Assembly: GCA_947095535.1 (NCBI GenBank)
Contig: OX352772.1
Span: 105,160,449-105,224,448, forward strand
Source of the DNA: Poecilobothrus nobilitatus
Lineage: Eukaryota > Arthropoda > Insecta > Diptera > Dolichopodidae
Length of the DNA stretch: 64,000 nt
Direction of reading: 5' to 3'
In this document: positions 24,629 through 34,408 of the stretch, one piece after another
How positions within the stretch are numbered: position 1 is the first letter of the stretch
Layout: the number at the start of each line of letters is the position of its first letter
Made by a program: the position numbers and the translations under genes
The notes under the pieces: model-generated
The model's database searches: none
What the model was told of the DNA's origin: nothing
The model's input: only the letters and a program-made list of their open reading frames with translations

Positions 24629-25109
24629 AAAAATATACAAAAAAAAATTTCATACTCAAAATATAAATAATAAAATTAGTAATAAGTATATAATATAAAT
24701 ATAAATAATAATTAGTATAAAGTATCTTTAAACCATAGAAATTTAAGTTGTTCCGCAAGTTTAATGTTTTTAAGTAGAATAGTTTAAACTAATTTTTTGA
24801 AATAATAGGTTTGAAATAATATGTATGAAATTTATTAAGCTAAGCAAGTGGCAAGATAGATATGCATATATGTGTTTATATATATATAGAAGTACAGATG
24901 TTAAAATAAAAGTGTAAAAAAAATATATATCATATGATTTGTAATTATTGTAAAATATATTGTAATTTAAAAAATAAAAAATTATATAGTATATAAAATT
25001 AATGTGCTTTTTATATGCAGAATTCAAATAAAAATTTATATAATAATCTAAGTTATCTTTTAAAAATAATGTAATTCTTAAAAAAAAAAGGGGGGAGATA
25101 GTTTATAGA
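24629..25109. other. AT-rich spacer, no gene seen
   Basis: This is low-complexity sequence resembling 22660-23357 (ATGATTTGTAATTATTGTAAA words). An 85-codon minus frame at 25027-24770 is all I, Y, F and N and is not convincing. Confidence 0.6.
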
Positions 25110-26196
25110 GTTGAAAACAGAAAATATTTAATGTTATAGTAACAAAATTCAACGTGTTAAGAATTTTGTAGAGACGATTAATGTCGTTTCTCGATGTAAT
25201 CTTATGGGCGATTCTAGTTTCATTTTTTCGCAGGTAAATAGTGTTATCTTTAACCCAAAGAAATTTAAATTGATTTGATAGTTTAATTTTTTTAGCTTCA
25301 TGATATAGACTGGACTGTTAAGATGATAGATGATGACGAAAGTAAATCTCCTTATTATTAGTCAAATTTAATTCAGCTGTAAATAGGTGTGAATAGTTTC
25401 TTTTTTTTCCATCAGCTCTTTTTTTGAATTCTCAGATTTAAATTTAACAATGTATAAATTATCCTGGGAAGCATTCTCACCAGTCTTTTTTTTCTAATTA
25501 TTTCAATACCCGATATATCATCTTGCTCAATTTTCGCATTAATTTTGCTGGCAACATCCATTAGGGTTTTACTTGGATTTTCTAGATTTGGAAGCCCGGC
25601 TATTACAACATTATTTTTGAAGGTATTTTGTATTGATTTATCAACAAGTACATATTCTAAATTATTCACTTTATTTGCTAACGTGGTAATACCTCCCTCA
25701 CAACTATCTATTCGTTCTCTTAGCTTTATGTTTTCATTGCGTAACACTCTGTTTTCATTTAGTGACTCTTCTACTTGCTGTGATAGAAATGTTTGTCCCT
25801 TGAGTATTTCTAATATAATACTACCAACTTTTTTTAAAAACTGCGCCATCTTATTATCAGAACATTCGGAAACATTAAATGACCTAAACTGCTCCTGTAA
25901 ACTACAAAGAGTAGCATTATTTTGCACTGATTTATTTAGAGTAAAGTCTCCTTCCATTGTATCCATTTCAGTTGTATCCTCTTCATTTGTATCATCTATC
26001 ACCTGAGATTCATTAGATGATGGCCGGCAATTGATACACTTCCACATGACATACCGGACTTGATATTTTGAAATAGATCCTCAGATACATTACCACACGT
26101 TGTATGAAAAGTGGAAGAGCATATATTGCACTGAACTCCTTTGGCCCTTGATCTCCCATCAACACGAAGCATACATACAATACAATGTTGAGACAT
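25110..26196 (-). pseudogene. Element B ORF1 (PHD finger, coiled coil, FP25K-like C-terminal domain)
   Basis: It starts at MSQHCIVCMLRVDG with a PHD-like zinc finger (CxxC...CNICSSTFHTTC). After one shift, an acidic linker and a coiled coil follow (SQQVEESLNENRVLRNENIK, ~25800-25700). An RRM-like block reads NVVIAGLPNLENP (~25605), and after another shift comes EIYFRHHLSS, then SNQFKFLWVKDNTIYLRKNE and HKITSRNDINRLYKI (to ~25110). The last part matches the C-terminal domain shared by baculoviral FP25K-type proteins and many jockey/CR1 ORF1 proteins. The protein would bind the element's RNA and chaperone it. Element C (53741-54735) has the same arrangement. Confidence 0.8.
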
Positions 26197-26574
26197 TTTG
26201 ATTTATTGTTTTTTTTTTTTTTTTAATTTACTTGTTACATTCTTCTAATTTTTAAATAATCCAAGAATTAAATTTTTTTTTTATATATATATTTTTTTTT
26301 TTTTTTATTTCTTATTTTGTATAATCTTGAGCGTCAAAATATAATTTGTATGAGTGTAGATTTTAACTTATATTTTAATAAGCTAATTTTCAAAAGCTCA
26401 AGAATTACACTTTATTCTGTGTTAAAACAAAATTAATCAAGTTTTGAACTAATCAAAGTTTTTTTTTTTTTTTAAATTTAAAATTATTATAATTGATTTT
26501 TTAATTTTTATGAAAATTTTTTGTAAGAGTTAAAATTTTGCATGCAACTTTCTTAAACGTCAAACGTCAAACCT

Positions 26575-26588
26575 TAATTACTTATTAA
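26575..26588. repeat. Right target-site duplication of element B
   Basis: TAATTACTTATTAA pairs with 19498-19513. Downstream the element A frame resumes as LRRYGIRDTELNWFASFILN. Between the 5' end of B's ORF1 (26196) and this point (26197-26574) I see only long T runs and AT-rich untranslated sequence. Confidence 0.7.
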
Positions 26589-26872
26589 GCTAAGACGGTA
26601 TGGTATTAGAGATACTGAGTTAAACTGGTTTGCATCATTTATTTTAAATAGGCAGCAGAAAATCAAAGTTAATGGATTAATAGCGGAAGCACTAAGTACC
26701 ACTCTCGGAGTTCCACAGGGTTCTGTATTGGGTGTTTTGCAGTTTTTAATGTACATAAATGACATCGAATTATCAGTTCACTCATCAAAACTATTATTAT
26801 TTACTGATGATGCATTACTGTATATGGTTGGGAATACTGCAGAAGAATGTGTACAAAAAATAAATGAAGACT
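26589..26872 (+). pseudogene. Element A reverse transcriptase palm
   Basis: One frame reads LRRYGIRDTELNWFASFILN, then TTLGVPQGSVLGVLQFLMYI, then LLFTDDALLYMV and VQKINEDL. The active site is TDD instead of the usual ADD, with both catalytic aspartates kept. The frame runs into GACT, where the gypsy element begins, and resumes at 32383 (LSSLSEWFKINRLELNIGKT). Confidence 0.88.
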
Positions 26873-27280
26873 TGTAGGGAATTTAAATAATTAAAAAGGA
26901 AAAAATAACCAATTATACTTGGCAAAGTAATAATTTGATGTATGCTCCTGTACTATAAATAATTATTATGTTAAAACGAAAAATATTCATAGTATGTATT
27001 TGTTTAATGTTACATTATTAAAATATGTAATTCTAATTACTGTAAAGTGTATAACACTTTTGAATAATTATTGAGAAAGACTTTCTATGTGCATATTCTA
27101 TGTGCATATTTCTATATGCAATATAAAATATGCATATATTTTATAAAACGAAAATAAAAAAAGAAGAAAGACTAGCATCCTATAGCATCATCTATAAGCA
27201 TCCTTATATAATTTTAAGTTAATTTATGTGAAATTTGCAACGTGGAATTCGTTAATTGTGGTTATGATATAAATTTTATT
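26873..27280 (+). repeat. 5' LTR of the gypsy element (right edge approximate)
   Basis: The first ~300 bp match the 3' LTR (GTAGGGAATTTAAATAATT, then GGCAAAGTAATAATTTGATG and GTAAAGTGTATAACACTT, to AAGAAAGACTAG at ~27173). After that the two LTRs differ: this copy has about 100 extra bp, so the right edge and the primer-binding site could not be fixed. The small indels between the LTRs show that the insertion is not recent. Confidence 0.85.
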
Positions 27281-27324
27281 AAAAAAAAAACAAAAGTATA
27301 ATTTATTATTTGATTTACGAAGTT

Positions 27325-28160
27325 ATGGCTAAAATACGTGCCAAAACTTTTTTAGAAAATGCCACAATTCCTTTGTTAAAGGAAAAGTTAGATAATTTTG
27401 GACTGAACGTTACCGGAGCAAAAGCAGTGTTAAAATCACATCTCCGAGAAAGAATCAATGAACTTGGAAACGATGAGCTTGAACTACATTTCCCGCCAAA
27501 TATTTTGTTTGCAAGCAGCAGTGAGGAACAGTTATGTGACGAAACAGCAACAGAAGAAATACAAGTAAATGCTAACGGTTTACAAAACGAAATTGACGAA
27601 TTAAACTTAATGATACAAAAACAGCAAGAAATTTTAAGTTTAAAAAAAAAACGAGCAGCTTTGTGCAACAGCTCCGAACCAGCGAGTACTCTATTCAACT
27701 TTAAAGATATAGAAGAGTCATTACCATCTTTCTCTGGTGATGATAATTACTCAGTTAAACATTTTATAAGCAGCTTTGATGTGACGACCAACAATCATTT
27801 ATATATTGTAGAAGATTACTTAAAGGTACGGCGAAATTATTTTTAAGATCATCTTTATGTAGAACCTGGAACGAATTGAAAGCTTCTTTAATGTCCGAAT
27901 TTCACCATGTGGTAACATCAGCAGATATCCACAATACTCTTCGTAATCGTAGAAAAGGCAAGGGCGAAAATATTCATCAATTCTGTTTAGCAATGCAAGA
28001 GATTGCATCATCAGGTCATGTTGACGAAGAAGATTTATTATACTACATAGTCAAAGGAATTCCAGACTCCTTATTCAACAAACAGTTACTTTTTACGGCA
28101 AAAAATGTGTGTGAACTGAAGCAAATGTTTAGAAAATATGATAAAATCAAATAAATTTCT
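27325..28160 (+). pseudogene. Gypsy gag, SAP-like N-terminus
   Basis: The first block (27325-27846) starts MAKIRAKTF and contains ATIPLLKEKLDNFGLNVTGA followed by KAVLKSHLRERI. This looks like a SAP-type helix-hairpin-helix DNA/RNA-binding motif, followed by a Gln/Glu/Lys-rich coiled region and LPSFSGDDNYSVKHFISSF, the usual start of gypsy capsid. A frameshift near 27830 leads to the second block (27876-28154), KASLMSEFHHVVTSADIHNT, then RKGKGENIHQFCLAMQEIAS, the conserved retrotransposon gag core. The protein would form the particle around element RNA. Confidence 0.85.
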
Positions 28161-28187
28161 TCCGAAACGGATATTAAGCCATCTTTT

Positions 28188-28994
28188 GTGAGAACTTCCT
28201 CAAGACACATAACCAAAAATAAGCCATCTACTAAACCCAGGTGTTACAATTGTAACGAAATGGGTCACATATCAATTAAATGTTTAAAACCATCACTTGA
28301 AAGGGGAACTTGCTATAAATGTGGCAAAAGTGGGCATATGGCGCCCAATTGTTCTCAAACATCATCATCTGTGCTGGTTGTAGAAAATAATGAAGCAGAA
28401 AACTGTAATTATTGCAGTCCATTAAATATTACTACCAATTTTTATCACAGTTTTAGTTACACCATTACCAGTAACACTTCAAACGAAGTAAAAACTAACG
28501 TGACAGCTAACACCATTTTAGATACCGGCAGTCCAATCAGCTTTATCCAAGAAGCGTTTGTACCACCATATGCACTTTCATCAGATGTTGCTGAATGCGA
28601 TTATGCTGGAGTAAATAGTAGTAAATTAGTAATTGTAGGAAAAATCGAAAGTGAAGTAAATATAACTGTAAGTAAAAATAAAATACATTTAAAATTATAT
28701 GTTGTTAAAAATGGTACTATGAAGTGCCCTGTAGTGTTAGGTAGGAATTTTTTAGAAAAATCAAATGCAAAATTTACTTTTTATAATAGTCCTAAAAAAT
28801 TTAAAGAAAATAAAACAGAAGAGTTAGATAAAGTTTTAAAAGAAATTTTAAATATTGATACGTGTTATGTTAATGAAAATTTTAATTTGAACATTAATGA
28901 AAATTTAACTTTCGCTGAAAAAGAGCGCGCAAATAAAATTATGAAAGAATTTAATGATGAATTTTTAATAAAAATAAAAGAATTTAATAATTAA
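28188..28994 (+). pseudogene. Gypsy nucleocapsid zinc knuckles and aspartic protease
   Basis: The 268-residue open frame carries two CX2CX4HX4C knuckles (residues 19-32, CYNCNEMGHISIKC, and 42-55, CYKCGKSGHMAPNC). The retropepsin active site is at 112-115 (ILDTGSPISFI), with a hydrophobic-Gly block later (VVLGRNFLEKSNAKF) matching the protease flap and C-terminal end. The remaining ~80 residues lead toward RT. It is separated from gag by a TAA at ~28152 and from RT by stops at ~28993. Confidence 0.9.
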
Positions 28995-29018
28995 TCTTTT
29001 AGCGACAAAAGTTTTGAA

Positions 29019-29852
29019 ATGCAAATTAGTTTATCAAATACGAACAGTATTTTCAACTGCACGCCTAGAAGATTACCTCATGTGCATAAATTAGAATTGA
29101 AAAAAATCTTAGATGATTTATTGGCGCGTAAAATAATCCAAGAAAGCAGTTCGCAATATGCTTCACCCATTGTTCTTACTAAAAAGAAGAATCGAGAGTT
29201 CAGATTATGTATAGACTATCGTGAGTTAAATAAAATAACAAGGAAAGATAACTATCCACTACTACTTATTGAGGATCATTTAGATCAGTTAAGAGGGAAA
29301 AAATATTTTTCTTTGTTGGATTTACGAAATGGTTTTCACCATGTTAAAATGTCTCTTGAGTCTATACAATACACTTCTTTTGCTACTCCACTAGGACAAT
29401 TCGAATATCTGCGCATGCCATTTGGATTAAAAAATGCGCCTAGTGTGTTTCAGCGCTACATAAATTATATTTTTAAAGACTTAATAATTTTAGGTAAACT
29501 CTTATTATACATTGACGATTTATTAAGAGCTTCGGAAACTAAAGAAGAACATTTTGAATTAATAATAGAGGTTAAGAAACATAATCTCCAACTTAGGTTT
29601 GGTAAATGTTTTTTATTTCAAGAAAGAATTACGTACTTAGGATACGAAGTAAGTGAAAATGGTATAGGTCCAAACTTGAGAGGTTTTAATGCAGTTAACA
29701 CATTTCCAATTCCAAAAAATGTGAAAGAATTACATTCTTTCTTGGGATTATGCTCTTACTTTAGAAAATTTATTAAGAATTTTTCTTTATTATCAAAGCC
29801 ATTATACGATTTATTAAAACAAAACGTAAATTTTCAATTCAGGATAAATTAA
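29019..29852 (+). pseudogene. Gypsy reverse transcriptase
   Basis: The 277-residue open frame contains the complete RT core: SPIVLTKKKNREFRLCIDYR, then YFSLLDLRNGFHHVKM with the first catalytic Asp (101), then FEYLRMPFGLKNAPSVFQRY and LLLYIDDLLRAS (YIDD at 164-167). The thumb and connection start follow (FLGLCSYFRKFIKNFSLLSK). All catalytic residues are present. It is separated from protease by stops near 28993 and breaks into RNase H at 29850. Confidence 0.92.
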
Positions 29853-30380
29853 ATAAAAGTTTTTGAAAGCTTAAAAGAAAAATTATTAGAAGCACCAGTC
29901 CTTAGTATTTATTCTCCTCATGCAGAAACAGAGTTTCACTGCGACGCAAGCACTATATGTTACGGTGCAGTATTGCTACAGCCTACAACGGCAAGCAGAC
30001 AATAAACTCCATCCAATTTTCTTTTTCTGAAAAAAAGCTACATCCGTTGAGTCAAAATATCACTCATACAAATTAGAAACTCTTGCAATTATATATGCTT
30101 TAAGACGGTTTCGTGTTTACCTTATAGGTATCAAATTTAAAATCATAACTGATTGCAAATCGCTTTCGCTTACGTTGAACAAAAAGCTTTTAAATCCAAG
30201 AATATCACGCTGGGCCTTAGAGCTGCAGGACTATGACTACTTAGTTGAACATAGAGATTCAAGTAGAATGAATCATGTAGATGCGTTAAGTAGATGCCAC
30301 AATATCTTGATGGTGGAAACTGATTCATTCGAATATGCGTTAGCATCAGCTCAACAAAAGATATCGCTAAAATGTTAGAA
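29853..30380 (+). pseudogene. Gypsy RNase H and tether
   Basis: Frames shifted against each other read FESLKEKLLEAPVLSIYSPH, then FHCDASTICYGAVLLQ (first catalytic Asp), then KYHSYKLETLAIIYALRRFR (Glu) and KIITDCKSLSLTLNKK (Asp). From 30175 the frame RISRWALELQDYDYLVEHRD continues to NHVDALSRC, the usual end of the gypsy RNase H domain before integrase. At least three frame breaks are present. Confidence 0.88.
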
Positions 30381-30460
30381 CAACAACAACATCCATTATA
30401 TGAGATAGTAAATGGTCTCGTAAAACTAAAGAAAATATTTTATTTTATGTACCAACCTAA

Positions 30461-31606
30461 ATGGAAAGAAATGTCATACAAACACATTATGACAGACTAT
30501 GCCATTTTGGAGTTGATAAATTATTTCAACATCTGAAAATGACCTACTGGTTCCCATCTATGAAAAATAAAATTAAAGATTACATTAAAAATTGTTTGAA
30601 GTGCTTATACTATTCTATCCCTTCGGGGAAAAAAGGAGGCGAACTTCATCGTATTCCTAAAGGTAATAAACCTTTTGACACTATCCATATAGACCACTAC
30701 GGTCCACTTCCTTCTGGAGTTAGAAATTTAAAGAAATATATGTTTCTTGTGATTGATGGATTTACGAAATTCACAAAACTATATTCCCTAAAAACCACTA
30801 ACTAATACAAAAGAAGTCATTGAAAGTTTAACCAACTATTTTTCAACATATAGTAAAACTAATAAAATGGTGTCAGACCGTGAATCTTGTTTTACTTCAA
30901 ATGACTTTTCCTCTTTTTGCGCAAATAACAACGAATAATAACGATGTAACATATAAAAATTGCAACCGGTTCTCCATAATCGAATGGGAAGGTAGAAAGA
31001 GTAAATAGGTCACTAACAACGATGCTATCAAAAGAAAGCGAATTAGATTCAGGAGAATGGTCTAAATATTTAAGTAAAGTAGAATTTGCTATAAATAACA
31101 CGGTAAATAAAAGTACTGGAACCACTCCTAGTATCTTATTATTTGGTGTTCCTCAACACGGGATAATAGAAGATAAAGTTAAAGATTATTTAGAAAAAGA
31201 AATACTTAACGACAAATTAGAAAATTTAGAAAAGGTTAGAAAAAAAGCAAAAAAAAATATTGTTCGTAGTCAAAATACTAATAAAATCTATTATGATAAA
31301 ACTCATAAAAAACCACATAAGTATAATGTTGGCGTTCTCGTCATGGTAAAAAATGTAGTAACTACTCCACTAGTAAATAAAAAATTATTGGCCAAGTATA
31401 AGGGCCCATACGAAGTCAAGAAAGTCTTACCAAACGATAGATATTTTATTAAAGATCTGGAAAATTTACAAATATCCAGGACTCGTTATGAAGGATTATC
31501 ATCTCCAGAAAATATGTACAACTTAACACGTACACGTACCAATATAGAAAAGAAAAAAGATAAAGTTATTAGAATAATTTTAAAATCAAAAAAAAATAAG
31601 TTGTAA
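30461..31606 (+). pseudogene. Gypsy integrase
   Basis: The first block (30461-30805) holds the HHCC zinc-binding end (HYDRLCHFGVDKLFQHLK, then CLKCLYY) and the first catalytic Asp in FDTIHIDHYGPLP. Broken frames then give MVSDRESCFTSNDFSSFC (second Asp) and GSP-SNGKVERVNRSL (the Glu). The last block (31022-31606) gives VEFAINNTVNKSTGTTPSIL, then a C-terminal domain with KYKGPYEVKKVLPNDRYFI. Downstream (31607-32064) no gene is seen; the end carries GAGGACGATTTAATGTCAG-like sequence before the 3' LTR. Confidence 0.9.
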
Positions 31607-32064
31607 AATCAAAAAAAAATATGTTGTTGTTTTAGTATTTTAGTAGTTATGTATTTGATTTTTTTATATAATTAGGTACATATATATGTAAATAAATAAA
31701 TTTAGTTTTAAGATATAAGTACATATGTACACTTATAAATTATTTATTATCATGATAAAATATATTTTTATAGTACTGCTGTACTGTTCTAAATTTTTCA
31801 TATTAGTACTTAAACATGTAAATATTATTGTATTAAATTGCAAAGAAAAAAAAGTTAATTTTTTTTTGTTTATAAAAGTACAGACACTTGATGTACTGTT
31901 GATGTACTAAGATTGCAATATTTTTGTATTTACCTAAATTTAGAAAAAAAAAGCTACATTTTTGTGTTAAGCGAATTAACTATGAGATATCACAGATATG
32001 TATATAATATATATTATTTATTATAATAAAATCGAGGACGATTTAATGTCAGAAATGGCCGAAT

Positions 32065-32378
32065 TGTAGGGAATTTAAATAATTAAAAAGGAAAAAATAA
32101 CCAATTATACTTGGCAAAGTAATAATTTGATGTATGCTCCTGTACTATAAATAATTAATTATGTTAAAACGAAAAAGATTCATAGTATGTTTTTGTTTAA
32201 TGTTACATTATTAAAATATGTAATTCTAATTACTGTAAAGTGTATAACACTTTTGAATAATTATTGAGAAAGACTATGTAATTGTATACATGCATATATT
32301 TTATAAAACGAAAATAAAGAAAGAAGAAAGACTAGTTTCAGTTTGGATTTTAAATTTAAAATTTTATTGATGCTTACA
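32065..32378 (+). repeat. 3' LTR of the gypsy element
   Basis: The 314-bp repeat starts TGTAGGGA and ends GCTTACA, directly followed by the GACT duplication at 32379-32382. Most of it matches the 5' LTR; the last ~45 bp differ from the aligned 5' copy. Confidence 0.88.
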
Positions 32379-32382
32379 GACT

Positions 32383-33226
32383 TAAGTTCTTTAAGTGAAT
32401 GGTTTAAAATAAATAGGTTAGAGTTAAATATTGGAAAAACAAAATGAATGTTTATTAATTGTTCAGCAAATTATGAAGTTAAAATAGATAATTCAATTAT
32501 AAAAAAAAGTAGATGAAATAAAATATTTAGGAATAATTATTGATAAAAAATTAGAATTTAAACAACACATAAATTATATTTGTAAGAAGTTAGCCAAAAA
32601 AATATATTTTTTTTCAAAAATTAGAAAAAATTTAAATATGAAATCTGCGATAAACATTTATAATACAATTATTAAACCGCACTTTGAATATTGCTCATCG
32701 GTATTGTTTATGGTAAGTAAGGCAGATCTTTATAGATTACAAAAACTACAGAATAAGTCTATTAGAATAATTCTTAGACTTAATAGGTATGCATCAATCA
32801 ATGATATGTTACAAACTTTAAAGTTTTTAAATGTAAATTAAAAGATTATTTTCAATGTATTAGTAATTGTTTTTAAAATGAAGAATAACGCTTATCCAAA
32901 ATATGTTTGTGATAAATTAATGTATGGTAGTGATGTACATAACTATAATTTGAGAAATGTTGATAACTTTAGGTTACAGTTTTTTAGGGATGAGCGTGCA
33001 AAAAATATGTTAATTTTCAAAGGTTTCAAGTTATATAATGAATTACCATTAAATATAAAGAGCATAAATAATATAAACATTTTTAAAAGAGAAATTAAAG
33101 AATATATAGAAATAAAATTTAAATAAAATCACAAATAATTTGATATATAATTTATTTTGTATTTTATTGTAAAAATGATGAATTAATCAAATAAAATGAA
33201 ATAAATTAATAAAAAAAAAAAAAAAA
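32383..33226 (+). pseudogene. Element A RT thumb, C-terminus and poly(A) tail
   Basis: After the gypsy element the frame resumes with LSSLSEWFKINRLELNIGKT. It then reads KYLGIIIDKKLEFKQHINYI (one shift), TIIKPHFEYCSSVLFM (32638-32841) and YNLRNVDNFRLQFFRDERAK, then YNELPLNIKSINN (32878-33126). These are the usual C-terminal blocks of jockey/CR1-type ORF2. The element ends with a 16-bp poly(A) at 33211-33226. Confidence 0.88.
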
Positions 33227-33888
33227 TTTTTTTTTTTTACGCGACTTTTGTATTTGCTTTTGCAATGCCATAAAAAAACAATAACTTATTTTTATTTTAA
33301 TTAAAACCACAATTTATTTAAGTTTAGAAAATTGGTTCTTTATTATGACATTAATATACTTAATTCTAATTAGAAAATGTACAGATATTTATATATTAGA
33401 AATTGCAAATTCGGCAATTTATACATTTAATAATTTAAAGTTAATAATTTTTGTGTTATTCGAGCAATTGCATAATTTTGTTATTATGGAAAAGTAATTA
33501 ATTTTATTTTCGCATATTGAAATATGAAACTATTTTAATTTATTTAGCAATAACAGAAAGTGTTGACGTACTGTCTGCTATTTTTGTAGCAAGAGAGTTT
33601 GACAAATATGTAACTCGCGCTTCGTAACAATTAAATAATTTTGTAAAAATAATTTTTGATATAAGTAGAAGTTTTTGTAATCGAATGCACCATTAGTCTC
33701 AATTATTTTAAATGCTGGAGATGGTATATTAAAATACCGAAATGCATCCAGATCAATAATTTGAATTTAATAAAAAAATGTTATTCAAATTAAAATTAAT
33801 AAGTAGAACTGTAAAAGGTGGAAAAATTTAGCGATTAAAAGTTATTAATCGCAACTGGTTTTATGATTCAGAAAAATAATTATAATAT

Positions 33889-34408
33889 AGTAACCTTTTA
33901 GGAATTGAGTTTCGATTTACCGATGTGTTTGTTGGAAAATTGGATTTAATAAAGCAATGATCGGAACTCCCAATTGGAGATCTAACAGAAATACTGTATT
34001 TTTCTAGATTTGTAGTCAAGAACAAGTCCAAGAGGTGCTCATTTTGATTGCCTTGGTCCGAAATTCTAGTTGGGCTCTTAACAAGTTGAGAAAGTTTTAA
34101 TAGGTTTGAAAAAATTCAACTTGTTTGCCCTCTGGAGAGTTGTGACTAGAAAAATGGAGTCAGTCCTTGTTATGGACATTGAAATCACCCGCAACAACTA
34201 TCTCACATTCGAGATTAATTTCCAGAATTTTATTGATATTGTCGGATAATTGTTCAATCGCCATAGCAGTTTTCAGCTCGTTGGCTTGAGCAGATCTGTA
34301 AACAAAACAGAAAAAGATTGTAACATTTTAACACGCAGTTTTACGCAAAGATAATGAAAAATGTTTGGAGCTTTTTAAGTCGTGAAGGGTGTTAAAAGCT
34401 ACATTAGA
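33889..34408 (-). pseudogene. 5' part of family J: endonuclease remnant
   Basis: The minus-strand frames give VAGDFNVHNKDWLHFSSHNS, then SPTRISDQGNQNEHLLDLFL and SPIGSSDHCFIKSNFPTN, ending SVNRNSIPKRL at the insertion point. These match PTRIPDRADQEGHLLDLFLT and PLGNSDHCLVKKSFQ in the relative at 49.1 kb. GDFN and SDH are endonuclease catalytic blocks. The start of the endonuclease lies in poorly preserved sequence up to ~34408, where family K's 3' end begins. Confidence 0.82.

Larger units (their letters stand above)
19514..26574 (-). mobile_element. Non-LTR retrotransposon B, inserted in element A
   Basis: This minus-strand, two-ORF element has ORF1 at 26196-25110 and ORF2 at 22650-19980. 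A ~2.4-kb stretch of low-complexity sequence and an inserted 1.26-kb repeat lies between the ORFs. It is flanked by the TAATTA...TTATTAA duplication in element A. The 3' untranslated part (19514-19979) is AT-rich and includes a 14-bp T run at 19967-19980. Relatives of the same family lie at 15338-15760 and 60467-61885. Confidence 0.82.
26873..32378 (+). mobile_element. Ty3/gypsy LTR retrotransposon nested in element A
   Basis: It begins TGTAGGGA and ends GCTTACA, flanked on both sides by GACT (26869-26872 and 32379-32382): a 4-bp duplication and TG...CA ends, as is usual for gypsy elements. The coding order gag, protease, RT, RNase H, integrase is the Ty3/gypsy order. It interrupts the RT of element A in the same orientation. 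Stops and shifts in every region show it is old and inactive. Confidence 0.92.
17726..33226 (+). mobile_element. Non-LTR retrotransposon A (host of two further insertions)
   Basis: The boundaries come from the repeat T12A: 17713-17725 on the left and 33227-33239 on the right, directly after a 16-bp poly(A) tail (33211-33226). Coding parts in order are ORF1 (~18000-18780), endonuclease and RT fingers (~18790-19497), RT palm (26589-26872) and RT thumb plus C-terminus (32383-33126). Element B (19514-26574) and a gypsy element (26873-32378) interrupt it. Without them the element would be about 2.9 kb, so it also carries deletions. Clade: jockey/CR1-like, not resolved further. Confidence 0.82.
17415..33900. 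mobile_element. Long-TIR element (non-autonomous, possibly MULE-like) inserted into family J
   Basis: The arms 17424-17690 and 33624-33848 are reverse complements over ~225-265 bp; both contain the word for TTGATCTGGATGTATTTCGG and its neighbour TATACCATCTTCAGCATTT with few changes. The J sequence AGTCACCTTTTA (17415-17426) on the left and AGTAACCTTTTA (33889-33900) on the right form a 12-bp target duplication with one mismatch. About 40 bp on the right (33849-33888) have no counterpart on the left. Long TIRs and a 9-12-bp duplication fit Mutator-like elements (inference). No transposase was found in what remains (17691-17725 and 33240-33623), and the rest is element A and its insertions. Confidence 0.75.
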
